This document shows positions 1 through 5,821 of a stretch of 5,844 nucleotides of DNA, piece after piece. The stretch is from an uncultured Sutterella sp. (lineage in GTDB: Bacteria; Pseudomonadota; Gammaproteobacteria; Burkholderiales; Burkholderiaceae_F): contig URYO01000089.1 of assembly GCA_900552195.1 (NCBI GenBank), positions 1 through 5,844 of the forward strand, written 5' to 3'. Position numbers and translations under genes: made by a program. Each line of letters opens with the position of its first letter. Positions within the stretch are counted from its first letter, which is position 1. The notes under the pieces are model-generated. The model searched no databases and was not told the DNA's origin. It saw only the letters and a program-made list of their open reading frames with translations.

Positions 1-330
1 GAAACGTTATGCAAAGACATTAACGTTCCTTTCGAGAAGGTCAAGGCTTCTTTTGAACAAGTCGATCCGAGACATCGTCCGAGCGTTGCGCCTTTTTGGG
101 CGGTTCGCATGTATCCGTGGATTCATTACACCTTAGGTGGAATCTCTATCAACGAGCAGGCAGAATGTCTAAATAAATTCGGAATTCCTATCCCCGGCCT
201 GTATGCCGCAGGACAAATTACCGGCAGTGTTCACGGTGAAAACAGGCTTGGCGGTAACGGCCTTACTGATGCGTTTACATTTGGACGCATCGCCGGCAAA
301 AACGCAGCAAGATGGATTAAGGAAAACTGA
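1..330 (+). CDS. C-terminal part of a fumarate-reductase-type FAD flavoprotein (5' end outside window)
   Basis: The frame is open from the first base, with no start codon needed, and ends at TGA 328-330, so only the last 109 residues are visible. They match the C-terminal half of the FAD_binding_2 / flavocytochrome c fumarate reductase family. The visible signatures are an IHYTLGG segment (His at visible residue 42), an IPIPGLYAAGQITG segment and a GENRLGGNGL segment (Arg at residue 82), then the closing helix with GRIAGKNAA. In Shewanella fumarate reductases the equivalent His and Arg (H504 and R544) hold a substrate carboxylate, so this protein probably reduces fumarate or a similar unsaturated carboxylate using electrons from quinol or a cytochrome. 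Whether it has a Tat signal, an FMN-binding domain or haem cannot be seen. It precedes a paralogue by 161 bp on the same strand. The family is confident; the exact substrate is not. Confidence 0.9.
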   Translation, partial: ETLCKDINVPFEKVKASFEQVDPRHRPSVAPFWAVRMYPWIHYTLGGISINEQAECLNKFGIPIPGLYAAGQITGSVHGENRLGGNGLTDAFTFGRIAGKNAARWIKEN

Positions 331-392
331 GAAGAAATCGCTTTTTCTCCCAAACCTCCCTTCTCTCTGCGACAAGGCTTCCGAAATTTAGA

Positions 393-410
393 AATTGTCA
401 AGAGACAATT
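393..410. promoter_or_regulatory. Perfect palindrome of CRP/FNR-like form (TTGTC-N4-GACAA) upstream of the Tat flavoprotein
   Basis: AATTGTC (393-399) and GACAATT (404-410) are exact inverted repeats around AAGA. The core TTGTC-N4-GACAA has the 5-4-5 layout of CRP/FNR-family sites (classical FNR is TTGAT-N4-ATCAA; NO-sensing DNR/NNR relatives accept a C/G at the inner position). Its centre is at 401.5. A possible -10 element, GATATT at 433-438, would give a transcript start near 444-445, so the centre lies at about -43. That is close to the -41.5 typical of activators that replace a -35 element, and I see no good -35 here. A hairpin in RNA is the alternative, but no T-run follows, so a terminator is unlikely. 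The same core recurs at 5042-5055. The palindrome is seen; the regulator is inferred. Confidence 0.55.
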
Positions 411-475
411 AGCCGACGCTTTCTGTTTATCGGATATTTAACCTTGGCACTGAAACGAATCTTCGCTTCATTTCC

Positions 476-481
476 AAGGAG
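476..481 (+). promoter_or_regulatory. Ribosome binding site that fixes the start at 492
   Basis: AAGGAG lies 10 nt before ATG 492. The reading frame stays open upstream to a TTG at 444, which would add 16 residues. The Shine-Dalgarno match and the Tat signal that begins right after ATG 492 both favour the shorter form. Confidence 0.75.
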
Positions 482-491
482 AAATAATTTT

Positions 492-1979
492 ATGCAAACA
501 TCTCGTCGTTCTATCCTCAAAGGCAGCATCCTCGCCTCCTTAGCCGGCACAATGGGTGCTACTGCTATGAGCGCTTCTGCTGCAGAAAAACAGGCTGTCC
601 TTCCGAAGAAGGAATATGACCTAGTCATCTGCGGTTTAGGTATCGGTGGTATCGTCACCGCCATCCGCGCAGCCCAGGACGGCTTGAAACCGGTTATTCT
701 CGAAAAGATGAGTTCTGCGTCGGGTAACACCATTTACTCTGCAGGCTTCATGCTTGGCGTCAACACCAAGATGCAGCAGGAAAAGAAGCTTGAAACCGGC
801 GACACCGTAGATAAATTCTACGAAGACATGATGAAGGTTTCTCAAGGCCGAGGGGATCCCAAACTCACACGCCTTGTTGCTGAAAAAGCAGACGAGACAC
901 TGAACTGGCTGCATGACTACGTCGGCGTTAAATATGCCGTCGGCATGAAGCTTGTTTGGCCGATGCTCCAGCGTGCTCACCTCACCATCGGAGAAAAGAA
1001 GCCCGGCGGTACACAGCTGATGCTCTATTTACTGGCTAAAGCCAAAGAACTTAATGTTCCTATCGTCTACAACGCCAAAGCGGTCGAACTGCTCGACAAC
1101 CCTCAAAACGGTGAAGTTATCGGAGTTAAAGTTAAGAGCAAAGAGGGGTTCGAAGAATACTTCGGCAAATACGGCGTCGTCATGGCTACCGGCGGTTTCT
1201 CCGCCAACAAGATGATGCTGACAATGATGGCAGGCGTTCCTGCCGCCAACATGCCGGTTCGCGGTTCCCACTCTGTTACCGGCGAAAGCATTCTTTTAAC
1301 CGGCCCATATTTCCCGAAAGTTGTTAACGTTGACCAATACCACTGCGGACCGATCCACGGACCTACAGGCGCTAACCCGCTGAACATCGTTAACACCGGT
1401 ATTGCCGTTTCTAAGGAAACAAAGCGCTACACCGATGAAGGCAAGACCTATGTCCAGATGTCTCGTGACACAGCCGCATTGACTCGTGACAACTGGGGCT
1501 ACATGATTGTTGACGAAGATACGCACAATCTTCCGATGCTGAAGAATGACTGGTTCTCTTATTCTTCTCATAAGGCGCCTGTCTATAAGGCCGATACGAT
1601 CGAAGGTTTAGCTAAGGAAGCCGGACTGAATCCTGTTGAGCTGAAGAAAGTTGTCGACGAATACAATGCCGCTCTGAAAGCCGGCAAGCTCGGCGAACTG
1701 ACACCTCCCAACACTCACAAGAATCCGCGTCCGATCCTTAAGGCTCCCTTCTATGCCGTTCCGTTCCAGGGCGGTATGACAGCTACCTTCGGCGGTCCGC
1801 TCATCAATACGAACGGTCAGGTTCTTGACACGGAAGGACGTCCGGTTCCGGGTCTCTTCGCAGTCGGCAACGCAGCAGGCGGTTTGTTCTATGACAACTA
1901 CGTCGGCGGCGCTCAGCTGACATCTGCTTCCGTTATCGGCCGTCAGATCGCCGACTACGTCAAGACATTGGCGAAGTAA
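492..1979 (+). CDS. Tat-exported FAD-dependent reductase/dehydrogenase, fumarate-reductase/3-ketosteroid-dehydrogenase superfamily
   Basis: The protein is 495 residues from ATG 492. It opens with a twin-arginine signal, SRRSILKG at residues 4-11, followed by a hydrophobic stretch and a likely cleavage site after the ASA/A at 28-31, so it should be folded with FAD and sent to the periplasm. A Rossmann fold follows: YDLVICGLGIGG with glycines 48, 50 and 53, and Glu71 in VILEK for the adenosine ribose. ATGG at 232-235 and PVPGLFAVGNAAGG near 453-464 are further FAD-binding segments. There is no FMN-binding domain and no CXXCH haem motif, so a separate electron donor is needed. By eye, the proton-donor Arg of fumarate reductases is kept (R325 in SRDTAAL) and H284 may match another active-site His. 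The two carboxylate-binding residues are not kept: Thr430 replaces the His before TFGG, and Tyr470 in DNYVGG replaces the Arg of NRLGG. The substrate is therefore probably not a simple dicarboxylate such as fumarate. Its own palindrome and ribosome binding site suggest separate transcription from the upstream paralogue. Confidence 0.88.
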   Translation: MQTSRRSILKGSILASLAGTMGATAMSASAAEKQAVLPKKEYDLVICGLGIGGIVTAIRAAQDGLKPVILEKMSSASGNTIYSAGFMLGVNTKMQQEKKLETGDTVDKFYEDMMKVSQGRGDPKLTRLVAEKADETLNWLHDYVGVKYAVGMKLVWPMLQRAHLTIGEKKPGGTQLMLYLLAKAKELNVPIVYNAKAVELLDNPQNGEVIGVKVKSKEGFEEYFGKYGVVMATGGFSANKMMLTMMAGVPAANMPVRGSHSVTGESILLTGPYFPKVVNVDQYHCGPIHGPTGANPLNIVNTGIAVSKETKRYTDEGKTYVQMSRDTAALTRDNWGYMIVDEDTHNLPMLKNDWFSYSSHKAPVYKADTIEGLAKEAGLNPVELKKVVDEYNAALKAGKLGELTPPNTHKNPRPILKAPFYAVPFQGGMTATFGGPLINTNGQVLDTEGRPVPGLFAVGNAAGGLFYDNYVGGAQLTSASVIGRQIADYVKTLAK

Positions 1980-1991
1980 CACGATTTTTAA

Positions 1992-2010
1992 GCCGACCTT
2001 TTAGGTCGGC
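1992..2010 (+). other. GC-rich hairpin just after the Tat flavoprotein stop codon
   Basis: GCCGACCT (1992-1999) pairs perfectly with AGGTCGGC (2003-2010) around a 3-nt loop, 12 nt after the stop codon. No T-run follows on the + strand, so it is not a textbook terminator. It may protect the 3' end of the message or act as a first pause element ahead of the terminator 16 nt downstream. Confidence 0.55.
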
Positions 2011-2025
2011 ACCTCAAACCACTGT

Positions 2026-2063
2026 AAACCGTCTTCTAATCTCTCAGAAGACGGTTTCATTTT
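2026..2063 (+). terminator. Rho-independent terminator of the Tat flavoprotein gene
   Basis: AAACCGTCTTCT (2026-2037) pairs over all 12 positions with AGAAGACGGTTT (2046-2057) around an 8-nt loop. CATTTTCC follows, giving a short T-tract at 2060-2063. It lies 46 nt past the stop codon at 1977-1979. The stem is strong although the T-tract is modest. Confidence 0.8.
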
Positions 2064-2140
2064 CCATCAAAGAGAAAGGCAGTACCTCAACCATCCAAAA
2101 TCAATAAGTTACTTAAAAGTTAAATTCTCAATGCTTGAGG

Positions 2141-2171
2141 AAAAGAAGAAAAGAGCCGAGTTTTTAGGCTC
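2141..2171 (-). terminator. Terminator of the M16 peptidase gene
   Basis: Read on the - strand, GAGCC (2171-2167) pairs with GGCTC (2157-2153) around a 9-nt loop, and a pyrimidine-rich TTTTCTTCTTTT follows (2152-2141). It begins 53 nt after the peptidase stop codon. The stem is only 5 bp but GC-rich, and the position and T-rich tail suit a terminator. The bases between this and the + strand terminator (2064-2140) hold nothing I can recognise beyond a 5-bp stem at 2127-2139. Confidence 0.6.
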
Positions 2172-2224
2172 AGCCCTCAAAATCTCAATAAACGGCAGTC
2201 AAATTTCCCTGACGACCTCTGAAA

Positions 2225-4993
2225 TTAGTCTTGTTTTTTCTGTGCCGCTTTCTTCTGGTCTCCGGCCAACACAAAAGTAATTTCATCAGGTTTGATGTAT
2301 TTACGCAGTGCAGCATTGACATCAGCCGTCGTCAGCTTGGAAATGGCTTCCGCCTGTTTCTTACTGAATACCCATGTACGTTGATTTTCCATCTTGTCGT
2401 TCCAGGAGCGGGCAACCACATCGTCCTGAGAACGAGCGACCTGCATTGCCTGCAGCAGACCTTTCTTGGCTTCCTCTACCTCTTGATCTGTAAAGCCGTC
2501 TTTAATCGCTTTAGCAATCACGTCGCGGGCACTGGCTTCTGCCTGAAGCATGTTCTGAGGAGCCACAATCGCACGGAAAACAAAGCTACCGTTATCGCCC
2601 TTCGCAGGAATACGAACGTGAGAACCGGCACCGTATGAAAGGCCTTCTTTCTGGCGAAGTCTTTCAATCAAACGGTTGGAAAGACCTGTGCCGCCGCCCA
2701 GAATCCAGTTGGCAACGGTAAGTGCCGGAGCATCCGGAGCTGTGTCGTTGATCGGGAACACAGAACGAGCAACGATAATTGCGTTTTCCTTGTCAGGAGT
2801 ATCAATAACGACGCGAGTGGCTTTAACGGGACGATATTCCGTTACGACCGGAGCGTAATGAGCCTTAGAAACGTACTTGGCGTAATCATCACGAATGATC
2901 TTTTCCACTGCCTTCGGATCGAAATCGCCGACAATCGAAATCTCACCGCGAGACGTACCACCGAATTCTTTATAGAAAGCTCTGACTTGGTCAACTGTAA
3001 GCTTATTCAGCTGTTCCAGCGACTCATCTAAAGAGTATTCGTAGCGAGGATCGCCCTTCGGATAAGTATTGAAGTGCTGCGTAATAGCGTTCTGAGCGAG
3101 CGCATCAGGTTTATCACGCATGCTTTCGATCATGACCTGCATCTGCTTCTTAAACTGATCAAATTCATCCTGCGGCATGATCGAGTTGTGCATGGCATCA
3201 AACACAAGCTCAAGAGCGGCCGGAAGATTCTTTCTCGTAGTCGTGAAGTTCGTAATGGAACCGGCCATCTTCAGCTCGGTCATACGATCTTCAATTTCAG
3301 AGCGAGTCATCGTCTTTGTTCCGCGAGTCAGCATCGCAGCAGCAACAGGCTGAAGATTAGCCTTACCAAAAAGATTCTTCTCGTCGCCGGACTTGAACTT
3401 CATGCAAACGGTCACGGTTTCACCGCGTGTCTGTTTGGGCAGCAAAGCAATATTCAAATCGCCGATATCAATACGCTGTGTCCTCTTGTCGAGGTTATCG
3501 AACGAAGAGTCGAAAGCCTCAATCTTTTGAGCAGTTCCCTGCGGCTTGTAATTAGCCAGCAGTTCATCCGCGCTCGGAGCTTTTGTGATCTCTGCGCGCT
3601 GAGGATTGTCATCGGGAATGAAGAGTCCGACAACTCGGTTGTCACGCACGAAATATTTGTCTGCTGCACTGTCAGCCTGCTGAGCAGTGACGTCTTTAGT
3701 CTTATCGCGGCCGTAGAAGAAAAGTCTCCAGTCGCCCAGCGCAATGTACTCTGATAAGCCGACACCAAATCCTTCCGGATCGGCAAAGGCGCGTTCGTAC
3801 ATGGTTTCCATCTGAGCCTTGGTTCTGTTTAACTCTTTAGAAGTCATCGGCTTCTGCTTTAAAGAGCCTTCAATCGTTTCGATAAGCTTATCTTTAACTT
3901 TCTCAAGCGATTCGCCTTTCTTAACGGAGGCACCGAAGATCACAAAACCGGGCTCCTTAGCGCCGACGGCGTAACCGAAAACATTTGCTGCTAGTCCGGT
4001 TTTTACTAAGGCTTCGTACAGACGGCCGTTAGGAGAATCGGCCAACACTTCAGTTGCAACTTCCACGCCTAAAGCATCCGGATGTAAAGCGCTCGGGATG
4101 CGGTAGCCGACAGCAACCATCTGAGTTTCGCCTTTGCGGCGGATCTCAAACACGCGTTCACCGTCCGCTGTCGGTTCCACTGTCCATTCAGCTGGAAGCG
4201 CTTCTTTCGGGTTCTGGATTAAAGAGAAATCTTTAACGATCCATTCCAGCGTTTTCTGGACATCGAACTTACCGCTGACTGTTAAGACAGCGTTGTCCGG
4301 GCGGTAATACCGGTGATAAAAAGCCTGAAGGTTTTCGATACGAACATGTTCGATATCGCTTCTGTTGCCGATGGTGCTCTTGCCGTAGTTGTGCCAGTCG
4401 TACATCATGGACTGCATACGCTTCATCAACACGCTGGAAGGACGATTCTCGCCCATCTCGTATTCGTTGCGCACAACGCTCATTTCGCTGTCTAAGTCTT
4501 TTTTAGCGATAAAGGAGTTGCGCATAGCGTCAGCACTCCAAGCTAAAGCGAACTTGAGGTTGTCTTCAGTAGCGGTAAAAGACACATAGTAATTTGTGCG
4601 ATCCAGCCAAGTGGAACCGTTCATGCGGAAACCGCGGTTCGTAAATTCTTTGGTCGGATTCGGGAAGTTTTTGCTTCCTTTAAAAATCAGATGCTCGAGC
4701 AAATGAGCCATACCGGTTTCGCCGTAGTTTTCCTGACGAGAACCGACCTGATAAGTCATGTTAACGGTCGCCGTATCTTTAGAGGCATCCGGGAAAAGAA
4801 CTACGCGTAATCCGTTGGTAAGACGATATTCTGTCACGCCTTCAATACTCGGCCCTTGGGTCACACCGGCCGGAAGTGCAGTACCGGCTTGAGAGACGCT
4901 GACCGGTGCTTTTGTTTCTTCTGCTTGTGTATTCATCATAGTAAAGGCTGAAGCGACGCAAGCCGCGACAGCAAGTTTTTTCGCAATTTTCAT
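2225..4993 (-). CDS. Periplasmic M16 family zinc metallopeptidase (pitrilysin/PqqL-like, two-fold M16 architecture)
   Basis: The 922-residue protein begins with a Sec signal peptide, MKIAKK plus a hydrophobic stretch, with likely cleavage after TQA at residue 24. The first M16 unit (about 52-200) carries the inverted zinc motif HLLEH: His97 and His101 bind zinc, Glu100 is the catalytic base, and Glu177 in RNEYEMGEN, 76 residues after His101, is the third ligand. A first M16_C domain follows (about 218-400). A second, degenerate M16 unit (about 505-650) has LQPVAAAML where HXXEH would be. The second M16_C domain (about 665-850) has the substrate-binding Arg780/Tyr787 pair in RQKEGLSYG. This two-half clamshell, close in length to E. 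coli PqqL and pitrilysin, degrades oligopeptides or small unfolded proteins enclosed between the halves. It should act in the periplasm. No strong Shine-Dalgarno precedes ATG 4993, but the signal peptide begins exactly there. The gene is monocistronic, with its own promoter region and terminator. The natural substrate cannot be told from sequence. Confidence 0.95.
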   Translation of the reverse strand: MKIAKKLAVAACVASAFTMMNTQAEETKAPVSVSQAGTALPAGVTQGPSIEGVTEYRLTNGLRVVLFPDASKDTATVNMTYQVGSRQENYGETGMAHLLEHLIFKGSKNFPNPTKEFTNRGFRMNGSTWLDRTNYYVSFTATEDNLKFALAWSADAMRNSFIAKKDLDSEMSVVRNEYEMGENRPSSVLMKRMQSMMYDWHNYGKSTIGNRSDIEHVRIENLQAFYHRYYRPDNAVLTVSGKFDVQKTLEWIVKDFSLIQNPKEALPAEWTVEPTADGERVFEIRRKGETQMVAVGYRIPSALHPDALGVEVATEVLADSPNGRLYEALVKTGLAANVFGYAVGAKEPGFVIFGASVKKGESLEKVKDKLIETIEGSLKQKPMTSKELNRTKAQMETMYERAFADPEGFGVGLSEYIALGDWRLFFYGRDKTKDVTAQQADSAADKYFVRDNRVVGLFIPDDNPQRAEITKAPSADELLANYKPQGTAQKIEAFDSSFDNLDKRTQRIDIGDLNIALLPKQTRGETVTVCMKFKSGDEKNLFGKANLQPVAAAMLTRGTKTMTRSEIEDRMTELKMAGSITNFTTTRKNLPAALELVFDAMHNSIMPQDEFDQFKKQMQVMIESMRDKPDALAQNAITQHFNTYPKGDPRYEYSLDESLEQLNKLTVDQVRAFYKEFGGTSRGEISIVGDFDPKAVEKIIRDDYAKYVSKAHYAPVVTEYRPVKATRVVIDTPDKENAIIVARSVFPINDTAPDAPALTVANWILGGGTGLSNRLIERLRQKEGLSYGAGSHVRIPAKGDNGSFVFRAIVAPQNMLQAEASARDVIAKAIKDGFTDQEVEEAKKGLLQAMQVARSQDDVVARSWNDKMENQRTWVFSKKQAEAISKLTTADVNAALRKYIKPDEITFVLAGDQKKAAQKKQD

Positions 4994-5032
4994 AGATACG
5001 AATATTCTGTTTTAACGAATTGTTTGCTAAGG

Positions 5033-5062
5033 ATAATCCGCTTGTCTTAAGACAACGTTCAA
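5033..5062 (-). promoter_or_regulatory. Predicted promoter of the M16 peptidase with a CRP/FNR-like palindrome between -35 and -10
   Basis: On the - strand, TTGAAC (5062-5057) and GATTAT (5038-5033) stand 18 bp apart as candidate -35 and -10 elements, each matching the consensus at 4 of 6 positions. The perfect 14-bp palindrome TTGTCTTAAGACAA (5042-5055) fills the spacer. A protein bound there would be expected to block or remodel RNA polymerase binding. The palindrome shares the core TTGTC-N4-GACAA with 395-408. The palindrome is certain; the promoter elements are moderate matches. An alternative start lower down, near 5005, would place the box near -42 as an activator, but its -10 is poorer. 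Confidence 0.5.
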
Positions 5063-5106
5063 TCGGCCCCCGGATAGCGACAAAACGATGCCTAATTTGT
5101 AAGAGT

Positions 5107-5148
5107 TTTTGAACGAAAATGAGAAATATTCTTCTTATCAGTTCAAAA
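5107..5148. repeat. 8-bp inverted repeat in the M16/cupin intergenic region
   Basis: TTTTGAAC (5107-5114) and GTTCAAAA (5141-5148) are exact inverted copies separated by 26 bp of AT-rich sequence. The region lies between the cupin terminator and the peptidase promoter. TTGAAC also forms the candidate -35 at 5057-5062. No reading frame or RNA gene is evident. It could be an operator pair or chance in AT-rich DNA. Confidence 0.3.
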
Positions 5149-5177
5149 GAAACAGTCGGGGAGTCTTAGAAAGTAAT

Positions 5178-5211
5178 TTAGGCCGAAAACCCCTACGGAT
5201 CTTCGGCCTAA
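5178..5211 (-). terminator. Terminator of the cupin gene
   Basis: TTAGGCCGAA (5178-5187) and TTCGGCCTAA (5202-5211) form a perfect 10-bp stem with a 14-nt loop. It starts 23 nt after the cupin stop codon read on the - strand. The following - strand sequence, ATTACTTTCT, is T-rich but interrupted, so termination may be partial. Because it separates the cupin from the peptidase it argues against an operon of the two. Confidence 0.65.
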
Positions 5212-5234
5212 TCATTTAAGGAAAGGAAACGTTG

Positions 5235-5729
5235 TTACTTCTCGCTGTTCTTGTACTGCTGGTCCGTGACCGGTTCCATCCATGTCACGTTCTTGCCTTG
5301 AGGATCGTACCCGGTAACCGTCATTTGAACCATTCTCTTGTCGGGAGCTGCGCCATGGAAATGTTTGATGCCTTTCGGACATACAACCACATCGCCTTTT
5401 TTCAGGACGCTCACTGGTTTTCCATAGACGCCCGAACGGCCTTCTCCTTCAACAATGATCAGAACCTGTCCGATCGGGTGTGTGTGCCAGAAAGATCTGG
5501 CGCCTGGTTCAAAAATTACATATGCACTGGATACCGGCATCCCGGGAACAGATTCAGACAGAGGGACGATCTTGACTTCACCGGTAAATATCTTGTCGCT
5601 TCCTTTAATGCTCTGGATGGCATCGCCCCGTTTTACCAGCTGATCACCGGCAGGATTTTGTTCGTCTACTGCAACAGCAGATTCCATAACCAACAGAGAG
5701 GAAAGAAGAGCAGAAATGAGTTTCAACAC
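5235..5729 (-). CDS. Exported single-domain cupin, manganese hydroxynitrile-lyase-like family
   Basis: The product is 164 residues from GTG 5729-5727 and is a single beta-barrel cupin. Residues follow this start. The N-terminus is a Sec-type signal peptide ending in AVA near residue 20, so the protein should be periplasmic. Cupin motif 1, WHTHPIGQ, gives metal ligands His82, His84 and Gln88; motif 2, CPKGIKHFHG, gives His123. This His-His-Gln-His set, together with the closing WMEPVTDQQY segment, is typical of small cupins related to the manganese hydroxynitrile lyase of Granulicella tundricola, many of which have no proven reaction. Metal binding is well supported; cyanohydrin chemistry is only an analogy. 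Start choice is open: AGGTGA (5740-5735) is 5 nt from GTG 5729 and 8 nt from TTG 5726, and the latter would give a neat MKLISALL signal peptide. GTG 5738 is also in frame but overlaps that ribosome binding site. Confidence 0.88.
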   Translation of the reverse strand: MLKLISALLSSLLVMESAVAVDEQNPAGDQLVKRGDAIQSIKGSDKIFTGEVKIVPLSESVPGMPVSSAYVIFEPGARSFWHTHPIGQVLIIVEGEGRSGVYGKPVSVLKKGDVVVCPKGIKHFHGAAPDKRMVQMTVTGYDPQGKNVTWMEPVTDQQYKNSEK

Positions 5730-5734
5730 GATGG

Positions 5735-5740
5735 TCACCT
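5735..5740 (-). promoter_or_regulatory. Ribosome binding site of the cupin gene, before a non-ATG start
   Basis: AGGTGA read on the - strand is the only Shine-Dalgarno-like sequence near the start. It rules against GTG 5738, which lies inside it, and supports GTG 5729 (5-nt spacing) or TTG 5726 (8-nt spacing). No ATG is available at the start of the signal peptide. Confidence 0.6.
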
Positions 5741-5744
5741 ATAT

Positions 5745-5756
5745 TCAATCTATTGA
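5745..5756. repeat. Short dyad in the cupin leader, partly repeated at the -10 element
   Basis: TCAAT-CT-ATTGA is a 12-bp dyad at 5745-5756. CTATTGA (5750-5756) also recurs in inverted orientation as TCAATAG at 5790-5796, overlapping the predicted -10. These could be paired operator half-sites or a 5'-leader hairpin with a 33-nt loop. The region is AT-rich, so chance is a real alternative. Confidence 0.3.
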
Positions 5757-5792
5757 TAGGAAGCTTCTGAGAAAACTTGCTTTGATGGCTCA

Positions 5793-5821
5793 ATAGTAGA
5801 AAACAGGATTATTCATGTCTA
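5793..5821 (-). promoter_or_regulatory. Predicted sigma-70 promoter of the cupin gene
   Basis: On the - strand TAGACA (5821-5816, 5 of 6 with TTGACA) and TACTAT (5798-5793, 4 of 6 with TATAAT) stand 17 bp apart, the ideal spacing. Transcription would start near 5786 and leave a leader of about 57 nt. The upstream flank up to 5844 is very AT-rich, as in many strong promoters. Confidence 0.5.

Noticed and set aside
329..349. Possible terminator hairpin GAGAA/TTCTC at the end of the first gene
   Set aside because: The stem is short and AT-rich with a large loop, overlaps the stop codon and has no clean T-run after it; co-transcription of the two flavoprotein genes therefore cannot be excluded.
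444..491. TTG at 444 as the start of the Tat flavoprotein, adding 16 residues
   Set aside because: The AAGGAG site sits inside this extension, 10 nt before ATG 492, and the twin-arginine signal begins directly after ATG 492.
2127..2139. Small stem CTCAA-TGC-TTGAG between the convergent genes
   Set aside because: Five base pairs in AT-rich DNA are expected by chance and there is no T-tract.
3074..3754. Long open frame on the + strand (226 codons) opposite the peptidase gene
   Set aside because: It is antisense to a well-supported M16 gene with all family motifs, has no recognisable domain and no ribosome binding site that I can see; it is a shadow of the coding strand.
5232..5756. Open frame on the + strand covering the cupin gene (174 codons)
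   Set aside because: The opposite strand encodes a clear cupin with metal-binding motifs, a signal peptide, a promoter and a terminator; the + strand product resembles nothing known to me.
5782..5793. TTGATGGCTCAA near the cupin promoter as a third CRP/FNR-like site
   Set aside because: The TTGA and TCAA halves are 4 bp apart rather than the 6 bp of a true 5-4-5 site, and the core differs from the two perfect boxes.
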